From contig NZ_BDBT01000018.1 in assembly GCF_001613125.1 (NCBI RefSeq), positions 62,001 through 126,000 on the forward strand: DNA of 64,000 nucleotides, written 5' to 3'. A program made the translations under genes and the position numbers. Shown one piece after another: positions 17,161 to 25,719 of the stretch. Every line of letters starts with the position of its first letter. Within the stretch, counting starts at the first letter, position 1. The notes under the pieces are model-generated. The model saw only the letters and a program-made list of their open reading frames with translations, was not told where the DNA came from and did no database searches. The stretch is from Nocardia shimofusensis NBRC 100134. GTDB lineage: Bacteria > Actinomycetota > Actinomycetes > Mycobacteriales > Mycobacteriaceae.

Positions 17161-19668
17161 TCACAGGCTCACTTCCGGCCAGGACCATTCCGCCACGGCG
17201 GGGATGTCGGTGCCGTGTTCGCGGGTCCAGGCACGCGCCGCCCAGCGGGCGTCGATCATCTCCTGACGCAGTCCCGCCGCCTTCTCCCGCAGCGAGGGCA
17301 CCCGGTCGACGACATCCATGACCAGGTGGAAGCGGTCCAGATCATTGAGCATGACCATGTCGAAGGGCGTCGTGGTGGTGCCCTCCTCCTTGTAGCCGCG
17401 CACGTGCAGGTTGTCGTGATTGGTGCGGCGGTAGGTGAGGCGGTGGATCAGCCAGGGGTAGCCGTGGAAGGCGAAGATCACCGGGCGGTCGGTGGTGAAC
17501 AGGGTGTCGAACTCGCGGTCGGGCAGGCCGTGCGGATGCTCCTCGGCCGGTGTCAGGCGCATCAGGTCGACGATGTTGATCACTCGAATCCGCAAGTCGG
17601 GCAGGCGATTTCGCAGGATCGCGGCGGCGGCCAAGGTCTCCAGGGTCGGAACATCGCCCGCGCAGGCCAGCACCACGTCGGGTGTCTGCCCCGCGATGTC
17701 GTTGTTGCCCGCCCACTCCCAGATGCCCAGTCCGCGCGCGCAGTGCGCGGCCGCCTCCGGTACCGGCAGCCAGGCTTCCTGCGGCTGCTTGCCCGCCACC
17801 ACCACGTTGACGAAGTGGCGCGAGCGCAGGCAGTGATCGTAGGTCGAGAGCAGGGTGTTGGCGTCCGGCGGCAGATAGACGCGCACGATCTCGGGCTTCT
17901 TGTTCAGCACCACGTCCAGGAAGCCCGGGTCCTGATGGGTGAAGCCGTTGTGGTCCTGACGCCACACGTGCGAGGAGAGCAGGTAGTTCAGACTCGGCAG
18001 GGGACGCCGCCACGGCACCGCGGCGCTGGCGTCGAGCCACTTGGCGTGCTGGTTGAACATGGCGTCGACGATGTGGATGAACGCCTCGTAGCAGGTGAAG
18101 ACCCCGTGCCTGCCGGTGAGCAGGTAGCCCTCCAGCAGGCCCTGGCACAGATGTTCGGAGAGCACCTCGATCACCCGGCCCGCGCGGTCGAGCCCGACGT
18201 CGTTCGCGCCGATCTCGCCCAGCCACTTCCGGCCGGTCACCTCGAGGATGTCCTGCAACCGGTTGCTGGCCAGCTCGTCGGGGGCGAAGGTGAGGAAGTT
18301 GTCCGGGTTGTGCCGGGTGACCTCACGCAGCCAGCCGCCGAGCACCCGGGTCGCCTCGACCTTCACCGCACCCGGCGCTTGGACCTCGACGCCGAAGTCC
18401 CGCCAGTCCGGCAGGCGCAGATCACGGATCAGGGCGCCGCCGTTGGCGACCGGGTTGGCGCTCATCCGGCGGTTGCCCTCGGGCACCTGCGCGAGCAGTT
18501 CCGGAATCGGCCTGCCCTCGGCGTCGAACAGCTTCTCGGGCCGGTAGGAGCGCAGCCACTGCTCGAGCACCGCGCGATGGGCGTCGTCGTCGCGGGCGGT
18601 GGGCAGCGGCACCTGGTGTGCGCGGAAGGTGCCCTCGACACGCTCGCCGTCGACGATCGGGGGACAGGTCCAGCCCTTGGGCGTGCGCAGGATGATCATG
18701 GGCCAGGCCGGGCGGGAGTAGTCGTCGCCGGAACGCGCGGCCCGCTGGACGTCGCGGATCAGACCCACGCAGGTGTCCATGGCGGCGGCCATGGCCTGGT
18801 GCACCGCCGCGGGGTCGTCGCCGGAGACGAGGAAGGGCTGGTAGCCGTAGCCCTCGAACAGGCTGATCAGCTCGCGCTCCGGGATGCGGGCGAGCAGGGT
18901 CGGGTTGGCGATCTTGTATTCGTTGAGCGCCAGGATCGGCAGCACCGCGCCGTCCCGACCGGGATCGAGGAACTTGTTCGCGTGCCAGCTCGCCGCCAGC
19001 GGACCGGTCTCGGCCTCGCCGTCGCCGACCACACAGAACACCGTCAGATCCGGGTTGTCCAGGGCGGCGCCGAAGGCGTGCAACAGCGAGTAGCCCAGTT
19101 CGCCGCCCTCGTGGAAGGACCCCGGCGTCTCCGGCGCGCAGTGACTCGGCACGCCGCCGGGGAAGGAGAACTGCGCGAACAGCGCCGCCATCCCGGCGGC
19201 GTCGCGCGGAATGTCGCTGTAGAGCTCGGAGTAGGCGCCCTCCAGCCAGGCGCAGGCATTGGGGCCGGGCCCGCCGTGACCGGGCCCGGCGACGAACACC
19301 GCGTCGAGGTCGTGCTCGCGGATCATCCGATTGCCGTGCGTCCACACCAGATTCAATCCGGGCACGGTGCCGAAATGACCGAGCAGGCGCGCCTTGATGT
19401 GTTCGGGACGCAAGGGCTCGGTCAGCAACGGGTTGCCGCGCAGATAGATCTGCCCGACCGCCAGATAGTTGGCCGCGCGCCACCAGGCGTCGATAGCGGC
19501 GAGCTCGGCCGGGCTCAGCGGGCCGGGCGCGTCGCCGAGTTCGTAGGGGCGCGGGGCGATCGTGTCGCCGACCCGCGCGCCCGGCGCCGTGGCGGGGAGG
19601 TCCGCGCCGGTGTTCTCACCGGCAGCAGAGCTGGTCGTGGTTGTGATCGTGCCTGGCCGCTGCGTCAT
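17161..19668 (-). CDS. xfp: Xylulose-5-phosphate/fructose-6-phosphate phosphoketolase
   Basis: 835 residues, in the family range. Diagnostic segments are GPGHGGPGPNACAW, SFPGGVPSHCAPETPGS, the thiamine-diphosphate site CVVGDGEAETGPLA and SSHVWRQDHNGFTHQDPGF near the active-site cleft. The enzyme cleaves xylulose 5-phosphate (or fructose 6-phosphate) with phosphate to acetyl phosphate plus an aldose phosphate, in the cytoplasm. The first 40 residues are a Thr/Ala-rich extension before the conserved PLSPAELAAIDAWWRAANYL. ATG 19668 has GAGGAG 9 nt upstream. No acetate kinase gene is adjacent. It interrupts the otherwise conserved tRNA-Pro to tig junction and diverges from the FKBP gene. Confidence 0.95.
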   Translation of the reverse strand: MTQRPGTITTTTSSAAGENTGADLPATAPGARVGDTIAPRPYELGDAPGPLSPAELAAIDAWWRAANYLAVGQIYLRGNPLLTEPLRPEHIKARLLGHFGTVPGLNLVWTHGNRMIREHDLDAVFVAGPGHGGPGPNACAWLEGAYSELYSDIPRDAAGMAALFAQFSFPGGVPSHCAPETPGSFHEGGELGYSLLHAFGAALDNPDLTVFCVVGDGEAETGPLAASWHANKFLDPGRDGAVLPILALNEYKIANPTLLARIPERELISLFEGYGYQPFLVSGDDPAAVHQAMAAAMDTCVGLIRDVQRAARSGDDYSRPAWPMIILRTPKGWTCPPIVDGERVEGTFRAHQVPLPTARDDDAHRAVLEQWLRSYRPEKLFDAEGRPIPELLAQVPEGNRRMSANPVANGGALIRDLRLPDWRDFGVEVQAPGAVKVEATRVLGGWLREVTRHNPDNFLTFAPDELASNRLQDILEVTGRKWLGEIGANDVGLDRAGRVIEVLSEHLCQGLLEGYLLTGRHGVFTCYEAFIHIVDAMFNQHAKWLDASAAVPWRRPLPSLNYLLSSHVWRQDHNGFTHQDPGFLDVVLNKKPEIVRVYLPPDANTLLSTYDHCLRSRHFVNVVVAGKQPQEAWLPVPEAAAHCARGLGIWEWAGNNDIAGQTPDVVLACAGDVPTLETLAAAAILRNRLPDLRIRVINIVDLMRLTPAEEHPHGLPDREFDTLFTTDRPVIFAFHGYPWLIHRLTYRRTNHDNLHVRGYKEEGTTTTPFDMVMLNDLDRFHLVMDVVDRVPSLREKAAGLRQEMIDARWAARAWTREHGTDIPAVAEWSWPEVSL

Positions 19669-19893
19669 GTGGATTTCTCCTCGCGAACGCTTCTGACGGC
19701 GATCCCGGCCGGGACGCCGCGGTCGTGGTCACCGGTCGCCCGGCTTGGCCGAACACCGCCGGGTCGGGGCGGCGCACGCTCCGGCCAGCCTACGCACCGC
19801 CACGGCATCCGGCAGGGCGACGACCGCTCGGCGGGCGTGCCGGGCGGGCAGTCGGATTCGGCCCGCGGGCGGCGGTGGTCTAGGGTCCGCCGC

Positions 19894-20469
19894 ATGCAGA
19901 ATCTCGCCAGGATCATCGGGATCGGCACTGTCGCCGCCGCCGCGTTCGCGCTGACCGCCTGCGGTTCCGACGACTCCGCCACCGCCACCAGCGCGACCTC
20001 CGCCACCGCCGCGACATCGCGCTCGGCCGCGACCCCCGCCGCCCCGCAGTCGCACGGACGCGAATGCACCGCCGCCGACATCGAGGTGACCGGTGGCTTC
20101 GGCGAGAACCCTACGATCACCCTGCCCGACGACTGTGACGCCCCCAGCCGGCTGATCGTCGAGGACCTGGTCCCCGGCAGCGGGCCGGGGGCCGCGCCCG
20201 GCCAGGACCTGACCATGAACTACTCGCTGGTCGCCTGGTCGGACGGGGAGAAGCTGGACAGCTCCTTCGACCGCGGCGAGCCGTTCGGGCTCACCCTCGG
20301 CGCGGGTCAGGTCATTCCCGGCTGGGAGCAGGGCCTCGAGGGCGTCCAGGAAGGCGCGCGCCGGCTGCTGATCATCCCGCCGGACCTCGGCTACGGCGCG
20401 GGCGGCAACGGCATCAAGCCGAACGAGACGCTGGTCTTCGTCACCGACGCGGTAGGCGTCGGCAAGTAG
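19894..20469 (+). CDS. FKBP-type peptidyl-prolyl isomerase lipoprotein
   Basis: 191 residues. It begins with a lipoprotein signal peptide (IIGIGTVAAAAFALTAC, lipobox LTAC), then a low-complexity Ala/Ser/Thr linker, then an FKBP domain with MNYSLVAWSDGEKLDSSFDR, QVIPGWEQGLEGV and the terminal ETLVFVTDAVGV. It should be anchored outside the cytoplasmic membrane and catalyse proline cis-trans isomerisation in secreted proteins. TAGGGT (19881-19886) lies 7 nt before ATG 19894 and no ribosome-binding site is present, so the mRNA is probably leaderless. It sits 144 bp ahead of trigger factor, another FKBP-fold protein. Confidence 0.9.
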   Translation: MQNLARIIGIGTVAAAAFALTACGSDDSATATSATSATAATSRSAATPAAPQSHGRECTAADIEVTGGFGENPTITLPDDCDAPSRLIVEDLVPGSGPGAAPGQDLTMNYSLVAWSDGEKLDSSFDRGEPFGLTLGAGQVIPGWEQGLEGVQEGARRLLIIPPDLGYGAGGNGIKPNETLVFVTDAVGVGK

Positions 20470-20528
20470 CAGTCCCGGGCGGGCCACCGCCCCCGGCAGG
20501 CGATTGCAGTCCCCGGACGTCGGTCAAC

Positions 20529-20534
20529 TACCCT
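20529..20534 (+). promoter_or_regulatory. Candidate -10 element for tig
   Basis: TACCCT, with TTGCAG (20504-20509) 19 bp upstream, would place the transcript start near 20541-20542. That is exactly at an in-frame ATG (20542) 72 nt before the chosen GTG, so a leaderless longer form of trigger factor is conceivable. Confidence 0.35.
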
Positions 20535-20613
20535 GGTCGGGATGCGTCACGCGCGCCCCGGCCTGGAGTCGCGCCCCCGAGTCCGAACGAACAACGAACC
20601 AAGGAGCATGTCC

Positions 20614-22014
20614 GTGAAGAGCACCGTCGAGCAGCTGAGCCCGACCCGGGTCCGGATCAATGTCGAGGTGCCCTTCGAGGAACTGAAGCCGGACTTCGAT
20701 CGCGCCTACAAGGCCCTGGCCAAGCAGGTGCGCATTCCGGGCTTCCGTCCCGGCAAGGCCCCGGCCAAGCTCCTCGAGGCCCGTCTCGGCCGCGGCGCGA
20801 TCCTCGAGCAGGTCGTCAACGACGTGCTGCCCGGGCGCTACAGCGAGGCCGTCACCACCGCCGAGGTCAAGGTGATCGGTCAGCCCGAGATCGAGATCAC
20901 CAAGATCGAGGACGGCCAGGAGCTGGCCTTCAGCGCCGAGGTCGACGTGCGTCCGGAGATCGCGCTGCCGGACTTCTCCGAGCTCGAGGTCACCGTCGAT
21001 GCCTTCACCATCGGTGACGAGGACATCGAGGAGCAGCTGAACTCGCTGCGTCAGCGCTTCGGCACCCTGGCCGGCGTGGAGCGCCCGGTGCAGGACGGCG
21101 ACTTCGTCTCCATCGACCTGTCGGCCACCGTGGACGGCGTGGAGGTGCCCGAGGCGGCCACCACCGGCCTGTCCCACGAGGTCGGTTCCGGCCAGCTGAT
21201 CGAGGGTCTGGACGAGGCTCTGGTGGGACTGTCGGCGGGCGAGTCCAAGGAATTCACCTCGACCCTGGTCGCCGGTGAGCACGCGGGCAAGGACGCGGTC
21301 ATCACGGTGACCGTGCAGTCGGTCAAGGAGCGCGAGCTGCCCGAGGCCGACGACGAATTCGCCCAGCTGGCTTCGGAATTCGACACCATCGAAGAGCTGA
21401 AGACCGACCTGCGCGCTCGCGTGGAGCGGGTGAAGAAGGTCGAGCAGGCAGGCGCGATCCGCGACAAGGTGCTCGAGGCGCTGCTGGAGAAGACCGAGGT
21501 CCCGCTGCCGGAGAAGGTCGTCCAGGCCGAGATCGACGCGGTCCTGCACGACGCGGTGCACGGCTTCGACCACGACGAGGCCAAGCTGGCCGAGGCGCTC
21601 GAGGCGCAGGGCTCCAGCCGCGAGGAGTTCGACACCGACACCAAGGAAGCGGCCGAGAAGTCGGTGAAGACCCAGCTCCTGCTGGACGCCATCGCCGAGG
21701 CCGAGAACACCCAGGTCGGCCAGGAAGAGCTGACCGAGCGGATCCTGTTCCAGGCCCAGCGCTACGGCATGGCCCCCGAGCAGTTCATCCAGCAGGTGCA
21801 GCAGGCCGGTCAGCTCGGGGCGGTGTTCGCCGATGTGCGCCGCGGCAAGGCGCTGGCCGGTGTGGTCGGCCAGGCCAAGGTGACCGACTCCGAAGGCAAT
21901 GTGGTCGACACCGCCGAGATGTTCGGCGAGCCCGCGACCGAGACCGAGGCCGAGGCCGACACCGAGCAGGCAGCCGCGGCCGAGCAGGACAAGGTTGCCG
22001 CCGATTCGGAATGA
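20614..22014 (+). CDS. tig: Trigger factor
   Basis: 466 residues. The N-terminal ribosome-binding domain (1-115) has the signature GFRPGKAP at 43-50. An FKBP-like PPIase domain (about 155-245, DGDFVSIDLSATVDG) and the helical C-terminal cradle follow, with an acidic tail. It binds ribosomes near the exit tunnel and chaperones nascent chains. GTG 20614 is chosen because AAGGAG ends 7 nt before it and MKSTVEQLSPTRVRINVEV matches mycobacterial trigger factors. ATG 20608 is only 1 nt from that site. It precedes clpP1-clpP2 as in M. tuberculosis. Confidence 0.96.
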   Translation: MKSTVEQLSPTRVRINVEVPFEELKPDFDRAYKALAKQVRIPGFRPGKAPAKLLEARLGRGAILEQVVNDVLPGRYSEAVTTAEVKVIGQPEIEITKIEDGQELAFSAEVDVRPEIALPDFSELEVTVDAFTIGDEDIEEQLNSLRQRFGTLAGVERPVQDGDFVSIDLSATVDGVEVPEAATTGLSHEVGSGQLIEGLDEALVGLSAGESKEFTSTLVAGEHAGKDAVITVTVQSVKERELPEADDEFAQLASEFDTIEELKTDLRARVERVKKVEQAGAIRDKVLEALLEKTEVPLPEKVVQAEIDAVLHDAVHGFDHDEAKLAEALEAQGSSREEFDTDTKEAAEKSVKTQLLLDAIAEAENTQVGQEELTERILFQAQRYGMAPEQFIQQVQQAGQLGAVFADVRRGKALAGVVGQAKVTDSEGNVVDTAEMFGEPATETEAEADTEQAAAAEQDKVAADSE

Positions 22015-22088
22015 ACCTTGTCGCACCGAGCCGGTTCACGACGAGCCGGCTCGCGATGACCTAGTGTTGCGCGCGAACGCGCACCTCG

Positions 22089-22104
22089 TTCCGCTGTGAG
22101 CGAA
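22089..22104 (+). promoter_or_regulatory. ClgR-type operator upstream of clpP1
   Basis: TTCCGCTGTGAGCGAA contains CGC-N5-GCG within an imperfect inverted repeat (TTcCGC/GCGAA), the form bound by the actinobacterial regulator ClgR, which activates clpP operons under proteotoxic stress. It is 166 bp before the clpP1 start. Confidence 0.5.
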
Positions 22105-22106
22105 GA

Positions 22107-22136
22107 GGGGCGGTACCGGGAGTTCGGTGCCGCCCC
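22107..22136 (+). terminator. Hairpin downstream of tig, possible terminator or leader structure
   Basis: GGGGCGGTACC (22107-22117) pairs with GGTGCCGCCCC (22126-22136) across an 8-nt loop with one G-U pair. No strong U-tract follows, and it lies just after the ClgR-type box, so it could be a tig terminator or part of a clpP1 leader. Confidence 0.45.
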
Positions 22137-22168
22137 GCTTCGTTAATGTGTGTGACGACGAACCAGTG

Positions 22169-22198
22169 TTGATGGCTGTAGGCGAGGGTGGCTGTAGA
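22169..22198 (+). promoter_or_regulatory. Candidate clpP1-clpP2 promoter
   Basis: TTGATG (22169-22174), 18-bp spacer and TGTAGA (22193-22198), about 65 nt before the clpP1 start. It is a moderate match, judged by eye. Confidence 0.35.
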
Positions 22199-22269
22199 GC
22201 TGCGAGGCTCCGCGGTCGCCGAAGCACAGCACTCGGCAACGAGCCGGTGAGAAGAGAAGGCAGGTATCC

Positions 22270-22881
22270 GTGACAAAGAACCAGGCAGGGGTCATGACAT
22301 CCGCGACTGCTGGTCTCAACCTCAGTGATTCGGTGTACGAGCGCCTGCTCCGCGAGCGCATCATCTTCCTCGGCACCCAGGTCGACGACGACATCGCCAA
22401 CAAGCTGTGCGCGCAGATCCTGCTGCTCTCGGCCGAGGATCCGACCCGCGACATCTCCCTCTACATCAACTCGCCGGGCGGCTCGGTGACCGCGGGTATG
22501 GCGATCTACGACACCATGCAGTTCGCCGACTGCGACATCCGCACCGTGGGAATGGGTCTGGCGGCCTCGATGGGGCAGTTCCTGCTCACCGCGGGTACCA
22601 AGGGCAAGCGCTACGCCCTGCCGCACGCGCGGATCATGATGCACCAGCCCTCCGCGGGCATCGGTGGCACCGCCGCCGACATCGCCATCCAGGCAAAGCT
22701 TTTCGCGGAGAACAAGCAGGAGCTCAACAAGCTCCAGGCTCAGCACACCGGCCAGACGGTCGAGCAGATCGAGCTCGACGCCGATCGCGACCGCTGGTTC
22801 ACCGCGCAGCAGGCCCTGGAGTACGGCTTCATCGATCACGTGGTCAGCCACGCGAACCAGGCCAGCGGCGTAGGCAGCTGA
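22270..22881 (+). CDS. clpP1: ATP-dependent Clp protease proteolytic subunit 1
   Basis: 203 residues. Catalytic Ser100 (GLAASMGQF), His125 (MMHQPS) and the DRDRWF aspartate region make a complete serine-protease triad. The subunit forms the ClpP1P2 tetradecamer with the next gene product and is fed by ClpX or ClpC1 in the cytoplasm. In mycobacteria both subunits are essential. GTG 22270 follows AAGGCAGG; ATG 22294 is an alternative. It is 70 bp from clpP2, forming a two-gene operon under the ClgR-type box upstream. Confidence 0.96.
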   Translation: MTKNQAGVMTSATAGLNLSDSVYERLLRERIIFLGTQVDDDIANKLCAQILLLSAEDPTRDISLYINSPGGSVTAGMAIYDTMQFADCDIRTVGMGLAASMGQFLLTAGTKGKRYALPHARIMMHQPSAGIGGTAADIAIQAKLFAENKQELNKLQAQHTGQTVEQIELDADRDRWFTAQQALEYGFIDHVVSHANQASGVGS

Positions 22882-22951
22882 ACGAACGCCGGCCCCCGGG
22901 CCGGCCTCACCGTTGCAGCCGTCGATTGATCACACAGACTTTGGAGACGAA

Positions 22952-23614
22952 ATGGCTCTGATCGACCCCCGCGCCGGGCTGTCCGGCATCGCGCCGTCCT
23001 CGCCTCAGGCGCGCTACATCCTGCCCGAGTACATCGAGCAGACCGCCACCGGAACCCGCCAGTGGAACCCCTACGCCAAGCTGTTCGACGAGCGCATCAT
23101 CTTCCTCGGCGCCCAGGTCGACGACACCTCCGCCAACGACGTGATGGCTCAGCTGCTGGTGCTCGAATCGCAGGACCCCGACCGTGACATCACGATGTAC
23201 ATCAATTCCCCCGGTGGCTCGTTCACCTCGCTGATGGCCATCTACGACACCATGCAGTACGTGCGCGCCGATGTCGCGACCGTCTGCCTGGGCCAGGCCG
23301 CCTCGGCCGCCGCCGTGCTGCTCGCCGCGGGCACCCCCGGCAAGCGTGCCTGCCTGCCGAACGCCAGCGTGCTCATCCATCAGCCGTCCGCGGGCGGTAT
23401 CCGCGGTCAGGTCTCCGACCTGGAGATCGCCGCGGCGGAGATCGAGCGCATGCGCACCGCGATGGAGCAGACCCTCTCACGGCACACCGGCAAGTCCGCC
23501 GAGGAGATCCGCAAGGACACCGATCGCGACCGTTACCTGACCGCCGAGCAGGCAAAGGAATACGGCATCGTCGATCACGTTTTCGGTTACCGGAAGCTCA
23601 GCGCGCAGTCCTGA
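22952..23614 (+). CDS. clpP2: ATP-dependent Clp protease proteolytic subunit 2
   Basis: 220 residues. Catalytic Ser118 (GQAASAAAV) and His143 (LIHQPS) are present, and the segment ERIIFLGAQVDDTSANDVMA plus the C-terminal YRKLSAQ closely resemble mycobacterial ClpP2. It forms one ring of the mixed ClpP1P2 particle and carries the docking face for ATPase partners. ATG 22952 has GGAG upstream; the frame is open from 22913 but the ribosome-binding site decides the start. A long hairpin follows the stop codon. Confidence 0.96.
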   Translation: MALIDPRAGLSGIAPSSPQARYILPEYIEQTATGTRQWNPYAKLFDERIIFLGAQVDDTSANDVMAQLLVLESQDPDRDITMYINSPGGSFTSLMAIYDTMQYVRADVATVCLGQAASAAAVLLAAGTPGKRACLPNASVLIHQPSAGGIRGQVSDLEIAAAEIERMRTAMEQTLSRHTGKSAEEIRKDTDRDRYLTAEQAKEYGIVDHVFGYRKLSAQS

Positions 23615-23638
23615 GGCCGGGAATCCGCGTCGTCTCTC

Positions 23639-23684
23639 CTACCGGCCGAACGACACGCCGCATGGCGCGTCGTTCGGCCGGTAG
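23639..23684. terminator. Long near-perfect hairpin after clpP2
   Basis: CTACCGGCCGAACGAC (23639-23654) and GTCGTTCGGCCGGTAG (23669-23684) are exact complements (16 bp). The loop itself folds further (CGCC-gcat-GGCG), giving about 20 paired bases. No U-tract follows, which is common for actinobacterial terminators. It separates the clpP operon from clpX. Confidence 0.75.
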
Positions 23685-23938
23685 CGAAAACGGCCTGCGA
23701 ACGGTGGAATTTCGCCGCTACCGTGAGAACTCGCACAACCCCGGCGAGAAACATGCTCGAGTTGTCGACCTCCGTCGTGCTCACCGGGTACGGTCGAGCT
23801 AGGACCTTTGCTCTGGGACGACGGAATATTCGCCCCGCCGGAAATGCTCGCAGTGTTCGTGATACACCGGGCCGGGCGGCCGGCCGGGGCGGCCCGGACG
23901 GATGGTTGCACGCGGACAAGGAAGTAGGGACCCACGAG
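23685..23938. other. clpP2-clpX intergenic region
   Basis: Together with the preceding hairpin this makes a 324-bp gap, so clpX is probably transcribed on its own. I see no second CGC-N5-GCG box, no small gene, and no convincing -35/-10 pair. Confidence 0.4.
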
Positions 23939-25219
23939 ATGGCGCGCATCGGAGACGGCGGCGATCTGCTGAAGTGCTCGTTCTGCGGAAAGAGTCAAAA
24001 GCAGGTCAAGAAGCTCATCGCGGGGCCAGGCGTGTACATCTGCGACGAGTGCATCGATCTGTGCAACGAGATCATCGAGGAAGAACTCGCCGAATCGAGC
24101 GAAGTCAAACTCGACGAATTGCCCAAGCCCGCCGAGATCAGAGAGTTCCTGGAGAACTACGTGATCGGCCAGGACGCGGCCAAGCGCACACTCGCCGTCG
24201 CGGTCTACAACCACTACAAGCGCATCCAGGCCGGCGACAAGAGCCGCGACAGCCGGGGTGAAGCGGTCGAGCTGACCAAGTCCAACATCCTCATGCTCGG
24301 CCCGACCGGCTGCGGCAAGACCTATCTGGCGCAGACGCTGGCGAAGATGCTGAACGTGCCGTTCGCCATCGCCGACGCCACCGCGCTGACCGAGGCGGGC
24401 TATGTCGGCGAGGACGTCGAGAACATCCTGCTGAAGCTGATCCAGGCCGCCGACTACGATGTCAAGCGCGCCGAAACCGGCATCATCTACATCGACGAGG
24501 TCGACAAGATCGCCCGCAAGAGCGAGAACCCCTCGATCACCCGCGATGTCTCCGGCGAGGGCGTGCAGCAGGCGCTGCTGAAGATCCTGGAGGGCACCCA
24601 GGCCAGCGTGCCGCCGCAGGGCGGTCGCAAGCACCCACACCAGGAGTTCATCCAGATCGACACCACGAACGTGCTGTTCATCGTGGCGGGCGCGTTCGCG
24701 GGCCTGGAGAAGATCATCTCCGACCGCACCGGCCACCGCGGCATCGGCTTCGGCGCCGAAGTGCGTTCCAAGGCCGAGATCGACACCACCGACCACTTCG
24801 CCGAGGTCATGCCCGAGGACCTCATCAAGTTCGGTCTGATCCCCGAGTTCATCGGCCGCCTGCCGGTGGTCGCCTCGGTGACCAACCTGGACAAGGAATC
24901 GCTGGTCAAGATCCTCTCCGAGCCGAAGAACGCGCTGGTCAAGCAGTACATCCGGCTGTTCGACATGGATGGCGTGGAGCTGGAGTTCTCCCAGGACGCG
25001 CTGGAGGCGATCGCCGATCAGGCCATCCTCCGTGGCACCGGCGCTCGCGGCCTGCGCGCCATCATGGAAGAGGTCCTGCTGCCGGTGATGTACGACATCC
25101 CCAGCCGCGACGACGTCGCCAAGGTGGTCGTCACCGCCGACACCGTCAACGACAACGTGCTGCCGACCATCGTGCCGCGCAAGCAGCAACGCACCGAGCG
25201 CCGCGACAAGTCCGCCTGA
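23939..25219 (+). CDS. clpX: ATP-dependent Clp protease ATP-binding subunit ClpX
   Basis: 426 residues, the standard length. The N-terminal C4 zinc domain has Cys13, Cys16, Cys35 and Cys38 (KCSFCGK, YICDECIDLC). The AAA+ module has Walker A GPTGCGKT near 121, Walker B IIYIDEVDK, and the GYVGEDVENIL pore region. It unfolds SsrA-tagged and other substrates and passes them to ClpP1P2. ATG 23939 follows AAGTAGGGA; the frame is open far upstream but only this start gives the conserved N-terminus MARIGDGGDLL. Confidence 0.97.
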   Translation: MARIGDGGDLLKCSFCGKSQKQVKKLIAGPGVYICDECIDLCNEIIEEELAESSEVKLDELPKPAEIREFLENYVIGQDAAKRTLAVAVYNHYKRIQAGDKSRDSRGEAVELTKSNILMLGPTGCGKTYLAQTLAKMLNVPFAIADATALTEAGYVGEDVENILLKLIQAADYDVKRAETGIIYIDEVDKIARKSENPSITRDVSGEGVQQALLKILEGTQASVPPQGGRKHPHQEFIQIDTTNVLFIVAGAFAGLEKIISDRTGHRGIGFGAEVRSKAEIDTTDHFAEVMPEDLIKFGLIPEFIGRLPVVASVTNLDKESLVKILSEPKNALVKQYIRLFDMDGVELEFSQDALEAIADQAILRGTGARGLRAIMEEVLLPVMYDIPSRDDVAKVVVTADTVNDNVLPTIVPRKQQRTERRDKSA

Positions 25220-25244
25220 GTTCAGGCGGGCCACGACGAACGAA

Positions 25245-25289
25245 CCGACGCCGTACCGGAGAGCCTCCGGTACGGCGTCGGCGCTTTTT
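25245..25289 (+). terminator. Strong intrinsic terminator of clpX
   Basis: CGACGCCGTACCGGA (25246-25260) and TCCGGTACGGCGTCG (25266-25280) pair perfectly across a 5-nt loop, extended by C25245-G25281, and are followed by GCTTTTT. It is the clearest rho-independent terminator in the window. Confidence 0.92.
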
Positions 25290-25719
25290 CGAGGGCGGCG
25301 GTTTCGAGGGCGGCGGCAGAGCCTGTTGTGCGGAAATGCCGCCGGGCAGGCATACCCGCGAACTCCGAAGACGTGGAGGCGAACTCCGAACGCTGTGAAC
25401 CGGACACTGTGACGCAGGGCAGTACGGCGCTCGGTCCGGGCTGGGGGAACATCGTCGGTCCCGAATGCGGCCCTGGTGGTTCTCCGTTGAACCTGGCCCT
25501 GCGGGGTACTGCTGTCAAGTGTGTCGTCCCTCACATGTGTGGCGTTACGTGTCGGCCGCTTCGGTGGCCGCACGCCACTCGCGCGGGCAATGACGCGGCC
25601 GACCTGGGAAACTCCGCTGCCGAGCCGACCGGTGTGTCTGCGTCGGTCTGTCGGTGGCGTGCTGTTTACTCGGTGCGGTCAAACCAGAGGTTCGAGTGAC
25701 GAGTGAAAGCGGAGGAGAA
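25290..25719 (+). other. Long leader/promoter region upstream of the mIHF gene
   Basis: 430 bp without a credible gene. It contains the CRP-like site at 25520-25535. No good sigma-A promoter could be fixed by eye. Confidence 0.4.
25520..25535 (+). promoter_or_regulatory. CRP/GlxR-like site upstream of the mIHF gene
   Basis: TGTGT-N6-TCACA differs at one position from the CRP-family consensus TGTGA-N6-TCACA. It lies 185 bp before the start codon. Such a short site can occur by chance. Confidence 0.3.

Noticed and set aside
17215..20469. A plus-strand open frame of over 1000 codons across the phosphoketolase gene
   Set aside because: It is the antisense shadow of xfp; only the end from 19894 (FKBP lipoprotein) has a signal peptide, lipobox and domain.
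25328..25699. Possible small gene ahead of mIHF
   Set aside because: No ribosome-binding site, no family resemblance and non-coding-like composition; treated as regulatory region.
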